A stretch of DNA of 33,230 nt from Cyanophora paradoxa (Eukaryota > Glaucocystophyceae > Cyanophorales > Cyanophoraceae): the NCBI GenBank assembly GCA_004431415.1, contig QPMI01000322.1, positions 1 to 33,230 of the forward strand, given 5' to 3'. The notes below the pieces were generated by a model. The model was not told the DNA's origin. It worked only from the letters and a program-made list of their open reading frames with translations, and ran no database searches. Positions 1-10,800 of this stretch are shown here, piece after piece (position 1 is the first letter of the stretch; each line of letters opens with the position of its first letter). The position numbers were made by a program, and so were the translations under genes.

Positions 1-1861
1 CGGCGGGGCAGGGGGTGGGTCCCTGCGTGCGCGGCGGTCAGACCCAGGCCATATTTAGAATCGCTATCCGTCGACGCGCGTGTAGGGCCCTCGCCGGGCC
101 ATCGGCTGGCGGGGAGCGCGGCCCGGGGCTCGCACCAGGGGTACGGGTTCAGGGGGCGGCGGGGCAGGGGGGAGGGTCCCTGCGCGCGCGGCGGTCAGAC
201 CCAGGCCATATTTAGAATCGCTATCCGTCGACGCGCGCGTGTAGGCCCTCGCCGGGCCATCGGCTGGCGGGGAGCGCGGCCCGGGGCTCGCACCAGGGGT
301 ACAGCGTTCAGGGGGCGGCGGGGGCAGGGGGGGTGGGTCCCTGCACGCGCGGCGGTCAGACCCAGGCCATATTTAGAATCGCTATCCGTCGACGCGCGCT
401 TGTAGGGCCCTCGCCGGGCCATCGGCTGGCGGGGAGCGCGGCCCGGGGCTCGCACCAGGGGTACGGTTCAGGGGGCGGCGGGGGCAGGGGGGAGGGTCCC
501 TGCGCGCGCGGCGGTCAGACCCAGGCCATATTTAGAATCTTTATCCGTCGACGCGCGCTTGTAGGGCCCTCGCCGGGCCATCGGCTGGCGGGAGCGCGGC
601 CCGGGGCTCGCACCAGGGGTACAGCGTTCAGGGGCGGCGGGGGCAGGGGGTGGTCTCTGCGCGCGCGGCGGTCAGACCCAGGCCATATTTAGAATCGCTA
701 TCCGTCGACGCGCGCTTGTAGGGCCCTCGCCGGGCCATCGGCTGGCGGGGAGCGCGGCCCGGGGCTCGCACCAGGGGTACAGCGTTCAGGGGGCGGCGGG
801 GGCAGGGGGTGGGTCCCTGCGCGCGCGGCGGTCAGACCCAGGCCATATTTAGAATCGCTATCCGTTGACGCGCGCTTGTAGGGCCCTCGCCGGGCCATCG
901 GCTGGCGGGGAGCGCGGTCCGGGGCTCGCACCAGGGGTACAGCGTTCAGGGGGCGGCGGGGGCAGGGGGTGGGTCCCTGCGCGCGCGGCGGTCAGACCCA
1001 GGCCATATTTAGAATCGCTATCCGTCGACGCGCGCTTGTAGGGCCCTCGCCGGGCCATCGGCTGGCGGGGAGCGCGGCCCGGGGCTCGCACCAGGGGTAC
1101 AGCGTTCAGGGGGCGGCGGGGGCAGGGGGTGGGTCTCTGCGCGCGCGGCGGTCAGACCCAGGCCATATTTAGAATCGCTATCCGTCGACGCGCGCTTGTA
1201 GGGCCCTCGCCGGGCCATCGGCTGGCGGGGAGCGCGGCCCGGGGCTCGCACCAGGGGTACCGGGTTCAGGGGGCGGCGGGGGCAGGGGGGGAGGGTCCCT
1301 GCGCGCGCGGCGGTCAGACCCAGGCCATATTTAGAATCTTTATCCGTCGACGCGCGCTTATAGGGCCCTCGCCGGGCCATCGGCTGGCGGGGAGCGCGGC
1401 CCGGGGCTCGCACCAGGGGTACAGCGTTCAGGGGGCGGCGGGGGCAGGGGGGGTGGGTCCCTGCGCGCGCGGCGGTCAGACCCAGGCCATATTTAGAATC
1501 GCTATCCGTCGACGCGCGCGTGTAGGGCCCTCGCCGGGCCATCGGCTGGCGGGGAGCGCGGCCCGGGGCTCGCACCAGGGGTACCGGGTTCAGGGGGCGG
1601 CGGGGCAGGGGGAGGTCCCTGCGCGGCGGCGGTCAGACCCAGGCCATATTTAGAATCGCTATCCGTCGACGCGCGCTTGTAGGGCCCTCGCCGGGCCATC
1701 GGCTGGCGGGGAGCGCGGTCCGGGCTCGCACCAGGGGTACAGCGTTCAGGGGGCGGCGGGGCGGGGTGGGTCCTGCGCGCGCGCGGTCAGACCCAGGCCA
1801 TATTTAGAATCTCTATCCGTCGAAGCGCGCTTGTAGCGCCCTCGGCGGGCCTCGATGCGCG
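1..1861 (-). repeat. Satellite array 1, left arm (about 12 monomers of about 159 bp)
   Basis: The block TTTAGAATC recurs near 54, 209, 370, 529, 688, 848, 1008, 1168, 1330, 1491, 1648 and 1803, giving a period of 155-161 bp. Each monomer has an AT-containing stretch (CCATATTTAGAATCGCTATC), a GTCGAC site and long G-rich tracts. The innermost monomer (about 1800-1861) is diverged and forms the array edge. The array enters from the left and is incomplete. Open frames through it on both strands arise from high GC and a near multiple-of-three period. They are not evidence of coding. Confidence 0.95.
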
Positions 1862-2596
1862 AGATTTGAGCAGCGCGCGAGCGCGCGGGCCGGCGCCCGG
1901 GAGCGCAATTGCAAGCGCGTTGCGCGCTCGCGCAACGGAAGCCATATCGCGATCGGCGGGAGCATTGCGCGGGTGCCGGTCGCGCGCGGGTTCTCACACT
2001 GGGCCTCGAGCTCGCGCTTGCCCGCAGTCGACGTCCGCGTGGCCCGGCGCAACTGCCACCTGTGAGCACGTGGCTCCGCTCGCGCGCTCGAGCTCGCCGC
2101 TCGCGCACAGCGCTCGCGCGCTCGCGGCGCAACAGCCAACTGTGTCGCTCGCTGAGGCTGGTTGGCTGGAAACTGCTTCGATGCATGATGTATGAGCGCA
2201 CCTTCTGCCTACCGAGCTCCCGGACGAATGCTGCCGGCTTGCCGAGGGGGGGGGGGTGGCGGGGGGGTATCAGTTCTCGCCAGCTCCCGCAGCTGACGGG
2301 GACCGCGCCGGGCCCCAGCTTGTGGCTGCAAAAGAACGCATATGCGCCGCGCATGCACGCCTTGCTCGCTAGACCCGCCGTAAGCGCCCCAGTGCTGAGC
2401 AGCACGCGGACGCCGCGACGTATATGGGATGACCACTGCTGGCGAGCTCCCGCGCATTTGCAATAGATGTACAGCATGCCATACACCACTCCTGCTTGCA
2501 TATTTACGCCCCCTGCGCCCCGCACTCGATACACACACGGCATATACATACTTCATAGGATTGGCGCATTAGAACGCTAGTATTACCGGCTGCGAG
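1862..2596. repeat. Inner non-satellite part of palindrome 1, left copy
   Basis: This sequence is the reverse complement of 2597-3331. It is rich in short self-complementary words (GCGCGAGCGCGC, CTCGAGCTCGC, ATATGCGCCGCGCAT). It has a C/G run block near 2245-2268 and becomes AT-richer toward the centre (TATACATACTTCATAG). No protein family, tRNA or structural RNA is recognisable. The open frames here exist in both orientations because of the palindrome and look like chance. Confidence 0.85.
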
Positions 2597-3331
2597 CTCG
2601 CAGCCGGTAATACTAGCGTTCTAATGCGCCAATCCTATGAAGTATGTATATGCCGTGTGTGTATCGATGCGGGGCGCAGGGGCGTAAATATGCAAGCAGG
2701 AGTGGTGTATGGCATGCTGTACATCTATTGCAAATGCGCGGGAGCTCGCCAGCAGTGGTCATCCCATATACGTCGCGGCGTCCGCGTGCTGCTCAGCACT
2801 GGGGCGCTTACGGCGGGTCTAGCGAGCAAGGCGTGCATGCGCGGCGCATATGCGTTCTTTTGCAGCCACAAGCTGGGGCCCGGCGCGGTCCCCGTCAGCT
2901 GCGGGAGCTGGCGAGAACTGATACCCCCCGCCACCCCCCCCCCTCGGCAAGCCGGCAGCATTCGTCCGGAGCTCGGTAGGCAGAAGGTGCGCTCATACAT
3001 CATGCATCGAAGCAGTTTCCAGCCAACCAGCCTCAGCGAGCGACACAGTTGGCTGTTGCGCCGCGAGCGCGCGAGCGCTGTGCGCGAGCGGCGAGCTCGA
3101 GCGCGCGAGCGGAGCCACGTGCTCACAGGTGGCAGTTGCGCCGGGCCACGCGGACGTCGACTGCGGGCAGCAGCGCGAGCTCGAGGCCCAGTGTGAGAAC
3201 CCGCGCGCGACCGGCACCCGCGCAATGCTCCCGCCGATCGCGATATGGCTTCCGTTGCGCGAGCGCGCAACGCGCTTGCAATTGCGCTCCCGGGCGCCGG
3301 CCCGCGCGCTCGCGCGCTGCTCAAATCTCGC
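2597..3331. repeat. Inner non-satellite part of palindrome 1, right copy
   Basis: This is the mirror image of 1862-2596, starting at the palindrome centre (CTCGCAGCCGGTAATACTAG). Relative to the left copy it lacks a G near 2667 and a C near 2971, carries two extra bases near 3172, and has shorter homopolymer runs near 2930. No gene is recognised. Confidence 0.85.
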
Positions 3332-6300
3332 GCATCGAGGCCCGCCGAGGGCGCTACAAGCGCGCTTCGACGGATAGAGATTCTAAATATGGCCTGGGTC
3401 TGACCGCCGCGCGCGCAGGGACCCACCCCCTGCCCCCGCCGCCCCCTGAACGCTGTACCCCTGGTGCGAGCCCCGGACCGCGCTCCCCGCCAGCCGATGG
3501 CCCGGCGAGGGCCCTACAAGCGCGCGTCGACGGATAGCGATTCTAAATATGGCCTGGGTCTGACCGCCGCGCGCGCAGGGACCCTCCCCCTGCCCCCGCC
3601 GCCCCCTGAACCCGGTACCCCTGGTGCGAGCCCCGGGCCGCGCTCCCCGCCAGCCGATGGCCCGGCGAGGGCCCTACACGCGCGCGTCGACGGATAGCGA
3701 TTCTAAATATGGCCTGGGTCTGACCGCCGCGCGCGCAGGGACCCACCCCCCCCGCCCCCCCCCCCCCCTGAACGCTGTACCCCTGTGCGAGCCCCGGGCC
3801 GCGCTCCCCGCCAGCCGATGGCCCGGCGAGGGCCCTATAAGCGCGCGTCGACGGATAAAGATTCTAAATATGGCCTGGGTCTGACCGCCGCGCGCGCAGG
3901 GACCCTCCCCCCTGCCCCGCCGCCCCTGAACCGGTACCCCTGGTGCGAGCCCCGGGCCGCGCTCCCGCCAGCCGATGGCCCGGCGAGGGCCCTACAAGCG
4001 CGCGTCGACGGATAGCGATTCTAAATATGGCCTGGGTCTGACCGCCGCGCGCGCAGAGACCCACCCCCTGCCCCCGCCGCCCCCTGAACGCTGTACCCCT
4101 GGTGCGAGCCCGGGCCGCGCTCCCCGCCAGCCGATGGCCCGGCGAGGGCCCTACAAGCGGCGTCGACGGATAGCGATTCTAAATATGGCCTGGGTCTGAC
4201 CGCCGCGCGCGCAGGGACCCACCCCCTGCCCCGCCGCCCCCTGAACGCTGTACCCTGGTGCGAGCCCCGGACCGCGCTCCCCGCCAGCCGATGGCCGGCG
4301 AGGGCCCTACAAGCGCGCGTCAACGGATAGCGATTCTAAATATGGCCTGGGTCTGACCGCCGCGCGCGCAGGGACCCACCCCCTGCCCCCGCCGCCCCCT
4401 GAACGCTGTACCCCTGGTGCGAGCCCCGGGCCGCGCTCCCCGCCAGCCGATGGCCCGGCGAGGGCCCTACAAGCGCGCGTCGACGGATAGCGATTCTAAA
4501 TATGGCCTGGGTCTGACCGCCGCGCGCGCAGAGACCCACCCCCTGCCCCCGCCGCCCCCTGAACGCTGTACCCCTGGTGCGAGCCCCGGGCCGCGCTCCC
4601 CGCCAGCCGATGGCCCGGCGAGGGCCCTACAAGCGCGCGTCGACGGATAAAGATTCTAAATATGGCCTGGGTCTGACCGCCGCGCGCGCAGGGACCCTCC
4701 CCCCCTGCCCCCGCCGCCCCCTGAACCCGGTACCCCTGGTGCGAGCCCCGGGCCGCGCTCCCCGCCAGCCGATGGCCCGGCGAGGGCCCTACAAGCGCGC
4801 GTCGACGGATAGCGATTCTAAATATGGCCTGGGTCTGACCGCCGCGCGTGCAGGGACCCACCCCCCCTGCCCCCGCCGCCCCCTGAACGCTGTACCCCTG
4901 GTGCGAGCCCCGGGCCGCGCTCCCCGCCAGCCGATGGCCCGGCGAGGGCCCTACACGCGCGCGTCGACGGATAGCGATTCTAATATGGCCTGGGTCTGAC
5001 CGCCGCGCGCGCAGGGACCCTCCCCCCTGCCCCCGCCGCCCCTGAACCCGGTACCCCTGGTGCGAGCCCGGGCCGCGCTCCCGCCAGCCGATGGCCCGGC
5101 GAGGGCCCTACACGCGCGCGTCGACGGATAGCGATTCTAAATATGGCCTGGGTCTGACCGCCGCGCACGCAGGGACCCACCCCCTGCCCCCGCCGCCCCT
5201 GAACGCTGTACCCCTGGTGCGAGCCCGGGCCGCGCTCCCCGCCAGCCGATGGCCCGGCGAGGGCCCTACAAGCGCGCGTCGACGGATAGCGATTCTAAAT
5301 ATGGCCTGGGTCTGACCGCCGCGCGCGCAGGGACCACCCCCCCTGCCCCCGCCGCCCCTGAACCCGGTACCCCTGGTGCGAGCCCCGGGCCGCGCTCCCC
5401 GCCAGCCGATGGCCCGGCGAGGGCCTACAAGCGCGCGTCGACGGATAAAGATTCTAAATATGGCCTGGGTCTGACCGCCGCGCGCGCAGGGACCCTCCCC
5501 CCCTGCCCCCCCCCCCCCCTGAACCCGTACCCTGGTGCGAGCCCGGGCCGCGCTCCCCGCCAGCCGATGGCCCGGCGAGGCCCTACAAGCGCGCGTCGAC
5601 GGATAGAGATTCTAAATATGGCCTGGGTCTGACCGCCGCGCGCGCAGGGACCCTCCCCCCCTGCCCCGCCGCCCCTGAACGCTGTACCCCTGGTGCGAGC
5701 CCCGGGCCGCGCTCCCGCCAGCCGATGGCCCGGCGAGGGCCCTACAAGCGCGCGTCGACGGATAAAGATTCTAAATATGGCCTGGGTCTGACCGCCGCGC
5801 GCGCAGGGACCCTCCCCCCTGCCCCCGCCGCCCCCTGAACCCGGTACCCTGGTGCGAGCCCGGGCCGCGCTCCCCGCCAGCCGATGGCCCGGCGAGGGCC
5901 CTACAAGCGCGCGTCGACGGATAGCAATTCTAAATATGGCCTGGGTCTGACCGCCGCGCGCGCAGGGACCCACCCCCCGCTCCCCCGCCGCCCCTGAACG
6001 CTGTACCCTGGTGCGAGCCCCGGGCCGCGCTCCCCCAGCCGATGGCCCGGCGAGGGCCCTACACGCGCGCGTCGACGGATAGCGATTCTAAATATGGCCT
6101 GGGTCTGACCGCCGCGCGCGCAGGACCCTCCCCCCTGCCCCCGCCGCCCCCTGAACCCGGTACCCTGGTGCGAGCCCCGGGCCGCGCTCCCCGCCAGCCG
6201 ATGGCCGGCGAGGGCCCTACACGCGCGCGTCGACGGATAGCGATTCTAAATATGGCCTGGGTCTGACCGCCGCGCACGCAGGGACCCCCCCCTGCCCCCG

Positions 6301-6830
6301 CCGCCCCCTGAACGCTGTACCCCTGGTGCGAGCCCCGGGCCGCGCTCCCCGCCAGCCGATGGCCCGGCGAGGGCCCTACAAGCGCGCGTCGACGGATAGC
6401 GATTCTAAATATGGCCTGGGTCTGACCGCCGCGCGCGCAGGGACCCACCCCCCCTGCCCCCGCCGCCCCCTGAACCCGGTACCCCTGGTGCGAGCCCCGG
6501 GCCGCGCTCCCCGCCAGCCGATGGCCCGGCGAGGGCCCTACAAGCGCGCGTCGACGGATAAAGATTCTAAATATGGCCTGGGTCTGACCGCCGCGCGCGC
6601 AGGGACCCTCCCCCCCTGCCCCCGCCGCCCCCTGAACCCGGTACCCCTGGTGCGAGCCCCGGGCCGCGCTCCCCGCCAGCGATGCCGGCGAGGCCCTACA
6701 AGCGCGCGTCGACGGATAGAGATTCTAAATATGGCCTGGGTCTGACCGCCGCGCGCGCAGGGACCCTCCCCCCTGCCCCCGCCGCCCCTGAACGCTGTAC
6801 CCCTGGTGCGAGCCCCGGGCCGTGCTCTCC
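3332..6830 (+). repeat. Satellite array 1, right arm (about 22 monomers, outer part in a 7-monomer higher-order repeat)
   Basis: GATTCTAAAT recurs 22 times from 3381 to 6719 at 155-162 bp spacing. Monomers differ at diagnostic sites: GAACGCTG or GAACCCGG before TACCCC, CTACAAG or CTACACG, and GATAGCG, GATAAAG or GATAGAG. Scored this way, the seven monomers from about 4561 to 5676 repeat in the same order from about 5677 to 6788. The next monomer begins the cycle again. The outer edge decays at about 6820-6840 into unique sequence. Confidence 0.95.
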
Positions 6831-7804
6831 GTCAAGAGATGAGATGTAGAGGGAAAATACAAAGCATCTGTACGCATGTTCGACGCATGTGCAAAGCATG
6901 AACACCGCATCCGCTACGCATATGCATGCAATGAAAGTACAACGCATCCGCAACGCATGCTCTCATGCGACTAGGGCAGGCCCGCAACTGAATCGAGGCG
7001 CTGCGAAACAAATACGGGGAACAGAGATATATAATGTAGAAGATGAGCCCGGGGCCCCGGGCGCAAGACGAAAGGCCCGCCTCAATTGCAAGGTAGTGAT
7101 GGGGGCGCATGAGGTGTTGGGCCCGATGAACCGCGCCTGGCCACCCCAGGGCAGGCCCCGCGCCCGAATCGGAGCACTGAAAAGCAACATACTATGAACG
7201 AGGATGCCGAATCTTTAAGATGAGCCGAGGTCTCCGGGCGGCAGGCAAGAGGCGGGCCTCGAGGTTGTGGGGGGGTGCACAGGAGGGGTTGGATCATTTA
7301 TAGCTGATTATCTCTGGATGGAATTCAGATCAATAAGACTCAAGCATATCATGTGAACGACAATAAAAAGCGCTTTCAGAATACATGCCATGTATCGGGC
7401 TCGGATATCCTCCCGCTTAATGGAAATCCGATAAATCGTTCAACGAGCTCTCAAACACATCAACTGATCATCACCCAACTCAGTCATCATGATGAATGAC
7501 CTTGGTTGGACTCTCGATGAGCACTCAACATAAGCATGTATATCGCTTATAAAGACTAATATAAGCCTAATATATCACCCATTCACTGGAACTCGCGTGT
7601 AGTAATTAGATTTTGTGCCACAGTGCTGCCTAGTGCTGCCTATATAGCTAGTGCTGCTTAGTGCCCCCACGTATACTGTGAATGACGGCTCCATGCCGGA
7701 CGATTCCACTAGGACAGACCACAGTGGCACCGTCAGCCAGCTACTTAAAAGCCTTGAAGTCGTCGAGAGTTCACTCGTACATTATTCACATCATAACATA
7801 AACG
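6831..7804. other. Unique spacer between satellite arrays 1 and 2
   Basis: No convincing gene. From about 6855 to 6965 the pentamer CGCAT recurs irregularly about every 10 bp. The word AAGATGAGCC occurs at about 7040 and 7217 and is followed by similar G/C-rich text both times, suggesting an old, diverged duplication with a period of about 180 bp. The rest (about 7300-7800) is AT-rich with no coding signature. Short frames here have no recognisable domains. Confidence 0.7.
7618..7668 (+). repeat. Short imperfect tandem repeat (AGTGCTGCCT type)
   Basis: AGTGCTGCCT occurs twice in tandem, followed by TATATAGCT and AGTGCTGCTTAGTGC. This is a small 10-bp minisatellite remnant in the AT-rich spacer. 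Confidence 0.7.
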
Positions 7805-10800
7805 GAGGGGTGGGCAGGGGTGGGTGGGGGGGGGAGGCTCTCTGCGGCCGAGAATTCGATGTCAGGATTAAAGCGACGGCGACGGCGCGCGGGGCCCGCC
7901 GCTGGCGCGCCCGAGGGGCCGAGCCTAGGGGGGGACCCCGGCCGGGAGCGCCCAAGGGGGGTACCTGGTTGCGGGGCGGCCGGGGGGCAGGGGGCGGGCT
8001 CACTGCGGCCGAGAATTCGATGTCAGGACTAATGCGCCGGCGACGGCGCGCGGGGCCCGCCGCTGGCGCGCCCGAGGGGCCGAGCCTAGGGGGGGACCCC
8101 GGCCGGCAGCGCCCAAGGGGGGTACCTGGTTGCGGGGCGGCCGGGGGGCAGGGGGCGGGCTCACTGCGGCCGAGAATTCGATGTCAGGATTAAAGCGACG
8201 GCGACGGCGCGCGGGGCCCGCCGCTAGCGCGCCCGAGGGCCGAGCCTAGGGGGGACCCGGCCGGCAGCGCCCAAGGGGGGTACCTGGTTGCGGGGCGGCG
8301 GGGGGCAGGGGGCGGGCTCACTGCGGCCGAGAATTCGATGTCAGGATTAAAGCGACGGCGACGGCGCGCGGGCCCGCCGCTAGCGCGCCCGAGGGGCCGA
8401 GCCTAGGGGGGGACCCGGCCGGAGCGCCCAAGGGGGGTACCTGGTTGCGGGCGGCCGGGGGGCAGGGGGCGGGCTCACTGCGGCCGAGAATTCGATGTCA
8501 GGATTAAAGCGACGGCGACGGCGCGCGGGGCCCGCCGCTAGCGCGCCCGAGGGGCCGAGCCTAGGGGGGACCCCGGCCGGCAGCGCCCAAGGGGGTACCT
8601 GGTTGCGGGGCGCCGGGGGCAGGGGCGGGCTCACTGCGGCCGAGAATTCGATGTCAGGATTAAAGCGACGGCGACGGCGCGCGGGGCCCGCCGCTAGCGC
8701 GCCCGAGGGGCCGAGCCTAGGGGGGACCCGGCCGGCAGCGCCCAAGGGGGTACCTGGTTGCGGGGCGGCCGGGGGGCAGGGGGCGGGCTCACTGCGGCCG
8801 AGAATTCGATGTCAGGATTAAAGCGACGGCGACGGCGCGCGGGGCCCGCCGCTAGCGCGCCCGAGGGGCGAGCCTAGGGGGGGACCCGGCCGGGAGCGCC
8901 CAAGGGGGGTACCTGGTTGCGGGGCGGCCGGGGGGGCAGGGGGCGGGCTCACTGCGGCGAGAATTCGATGTCAGGATTAAAGCGACGGCGACGGCGCGCG
9001 GGGCCGCCGCTAGCGCGCCGAGGGGCCGAGCCTAGGGGGGACCCCGGCCGGGAGCGCCCAAGGGGGTACCTGGTTGCGGGCGGCCGGGGGGCAGGGGCGG
9101 GCTCACTGCGGCCGAGAATTCGATGTCAGGATTAAAGCGACGGCGACGGCGCGCGGGCCCGCCGCTAGCGCGCCCGAGGGGCCGAGCCTAGGGGGGACCC
9201 GGCCGGCAGCGCCCAAGGGGGTACCTGGTTGCGGGGCGGCCGGGGGGCAGGGGCGGGCTCACTGCGGCCGAGAATTCGATGTCAGGATTAAAGCGACGGC
9301 GACGGCGCGCGGGGCCGCGCTAGCGCGCCCGAGGGCCGAGCTAGGGGGGACCCCGGCCGGCAGCGCCCAAGGGGGTACCTGGTTGCGGGGCGGCCGGGGG
9401 GGCAGGGGCGGGCTCACTGCGCCGAGAATTCGATGTCAGGATTAAAGCGACGGCGACGGCGCGCGGGGCCGCCGCTAGCGCGCCCGAGGGGCCGAGCCTA
9501 GGGGGGACCCCGGCCGGCAGCGCCCAAGGGGGTACCTGGTTGCGGGCGGCCGGGGGCAGGGGCGGGCTCACTGCGGCCGAGAATTCGATGTCAGGATTAA
9601 AGCGACGGCGACGGCGCGCGGGGCCCGCCGCTAGCGCGCCCGAGGGGCCGAGCCTAGGGGGGACCCCGGCCGGCAGCGCCCAAGGGGGTACCTGGTTGCG
9701 GGGCGGCCGGGGGCAGGGGGCGGGCTCACTGCGGCCGAGAATTCGATGTCAGGATTAAAGCGACGGCGACGGCGCGCGGGGCCCGCGCTAGCGCGCCCGA
9801 GGGGCCGAGCCTAGGGGGGACCCCGGCCGGGAGCGCCCAAGGGGGGTACCTGGTTGCGGGGCGGCCGGGGGGCAGGGGCGGGCTCACTGCGGCCGAGAAT
9901 TCGATGTCAGGATTAAAGCGACGGCGACGGCGCGCGGGCCCGCCGCTAGCGCGCCCGAGGGGCCGAGCCTAGGGGGGACCCGGCCGGGAGCGCCCAAGGG
10001 GGTACCTGGTTGCGGGGCGGCCGGGGGGCAGGGGGCGGGCTCACTGCGGCCGAGAATTCGATGTCAGGATTAAAGCGACGGCGACGGCGCGCGGGGCCCG
10101 CCGCTAGCGCGCCCGAGGGCCGAGCCTAGGGGGGACCCGGCCGGGAGCGCCCAAGGGGGTACCTGGTTGCGGGGCGGCCGGGGGGCAGGGGGCGGGCTCA
10201 CTGCGGCCGAGAATTCGATGTCAGGATTAAAGCGACGGCGACGGCGCGCGGGGCCCGCCGCTAGCGCGCCCGAGGGGCCGAGCCTAGGGGGGACCCGGCC
10301 GGCAGCGCCCAAGGGGGTACCTGGTTGCGGGGCGGCCGGGGGGCAGGGGCGGGCTCACTGCGGCCGAGAATTCGATGTCAGGATTAAAGCGACGGCGACG
10401 GCGCGCGGGGCCCGCCGCTAGCGCGCCCGAGGGCCGAGCCTAGGGGGGACCCGGCCGGCAGCGCCCAAGGGGGGTACCTGGTTGCGGGGCGGCCGGGGGG
10501 CAGGGGCGGGCTCACTGCGGCCGAGAATTCGATGTCAGGATTAAAGCGACGGCGACGGCGCGCGGGCCCGCCGCTAGCGCGCCCGGGGGGCCGGGCCTAG
10601 GGGGGGACCCCGGCCGGGAGCGCCCAAGGGGGGTACCTGGTTGCGGGGCGGCCGGGGGGGCAGGGGGCGGGCTCACTGCGGCCGAGAATTCGATGTCAGG
10701 ATTAAAGCGACGGCGACGGCGCGCGGGGCCCGCCGCTAGCGCGCCCGAGGGGCCGAGCCTAGGGGGGGACCCGGCCGGCAGCGCCCAAGGGGGTACCTGG

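Larger units (their letters stand above)
1..5192. repeat. Palindrome 1: giant inverted repeat with zero spacer (left arm cut by window start)
   Basis: The sequence reads the same on both strands around a centre between 2596 and 2597, inside CTGCGAGCTCGCAG. The arms pair across the whole left part of the window. The right arm continues as satellite to about 6830, so the left arm probably starts about 1.6 kb before the window. The inner 735 bp of each arm are non-repetitive. I compared them and found only insertion/deletion differences, for example G-run lengths near 2245 versus 2930 and a 2-bp difference near 2019 versus 3172. I saw no substitutions. Satellite monomers are mirrored variant by variant in both arms. 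Confidence 0.93.

Noticed and set aside
1866-3426. Pairs of frames of 100-260 codons in the inner palindrome
   Set aside because: Each exists in mirror copies and several frames at once, with Arg/Ala/Ser-rich composition and no recognisable motif.
3332-6830. Tandem rRNA, 5S, snRNA or spliced-leader gene array
   Set aside because: No recognisable conserved RNA sequence was seen in the monomers. The extreme G-runs and variable lengths fit satellite DNA better.
6831-7804. tRNA or promoter elements in the spacer
   Set aside because: No cloverleaf with A- and B-boxes at proper spacing, and no consistent promoter signature was found by eye.
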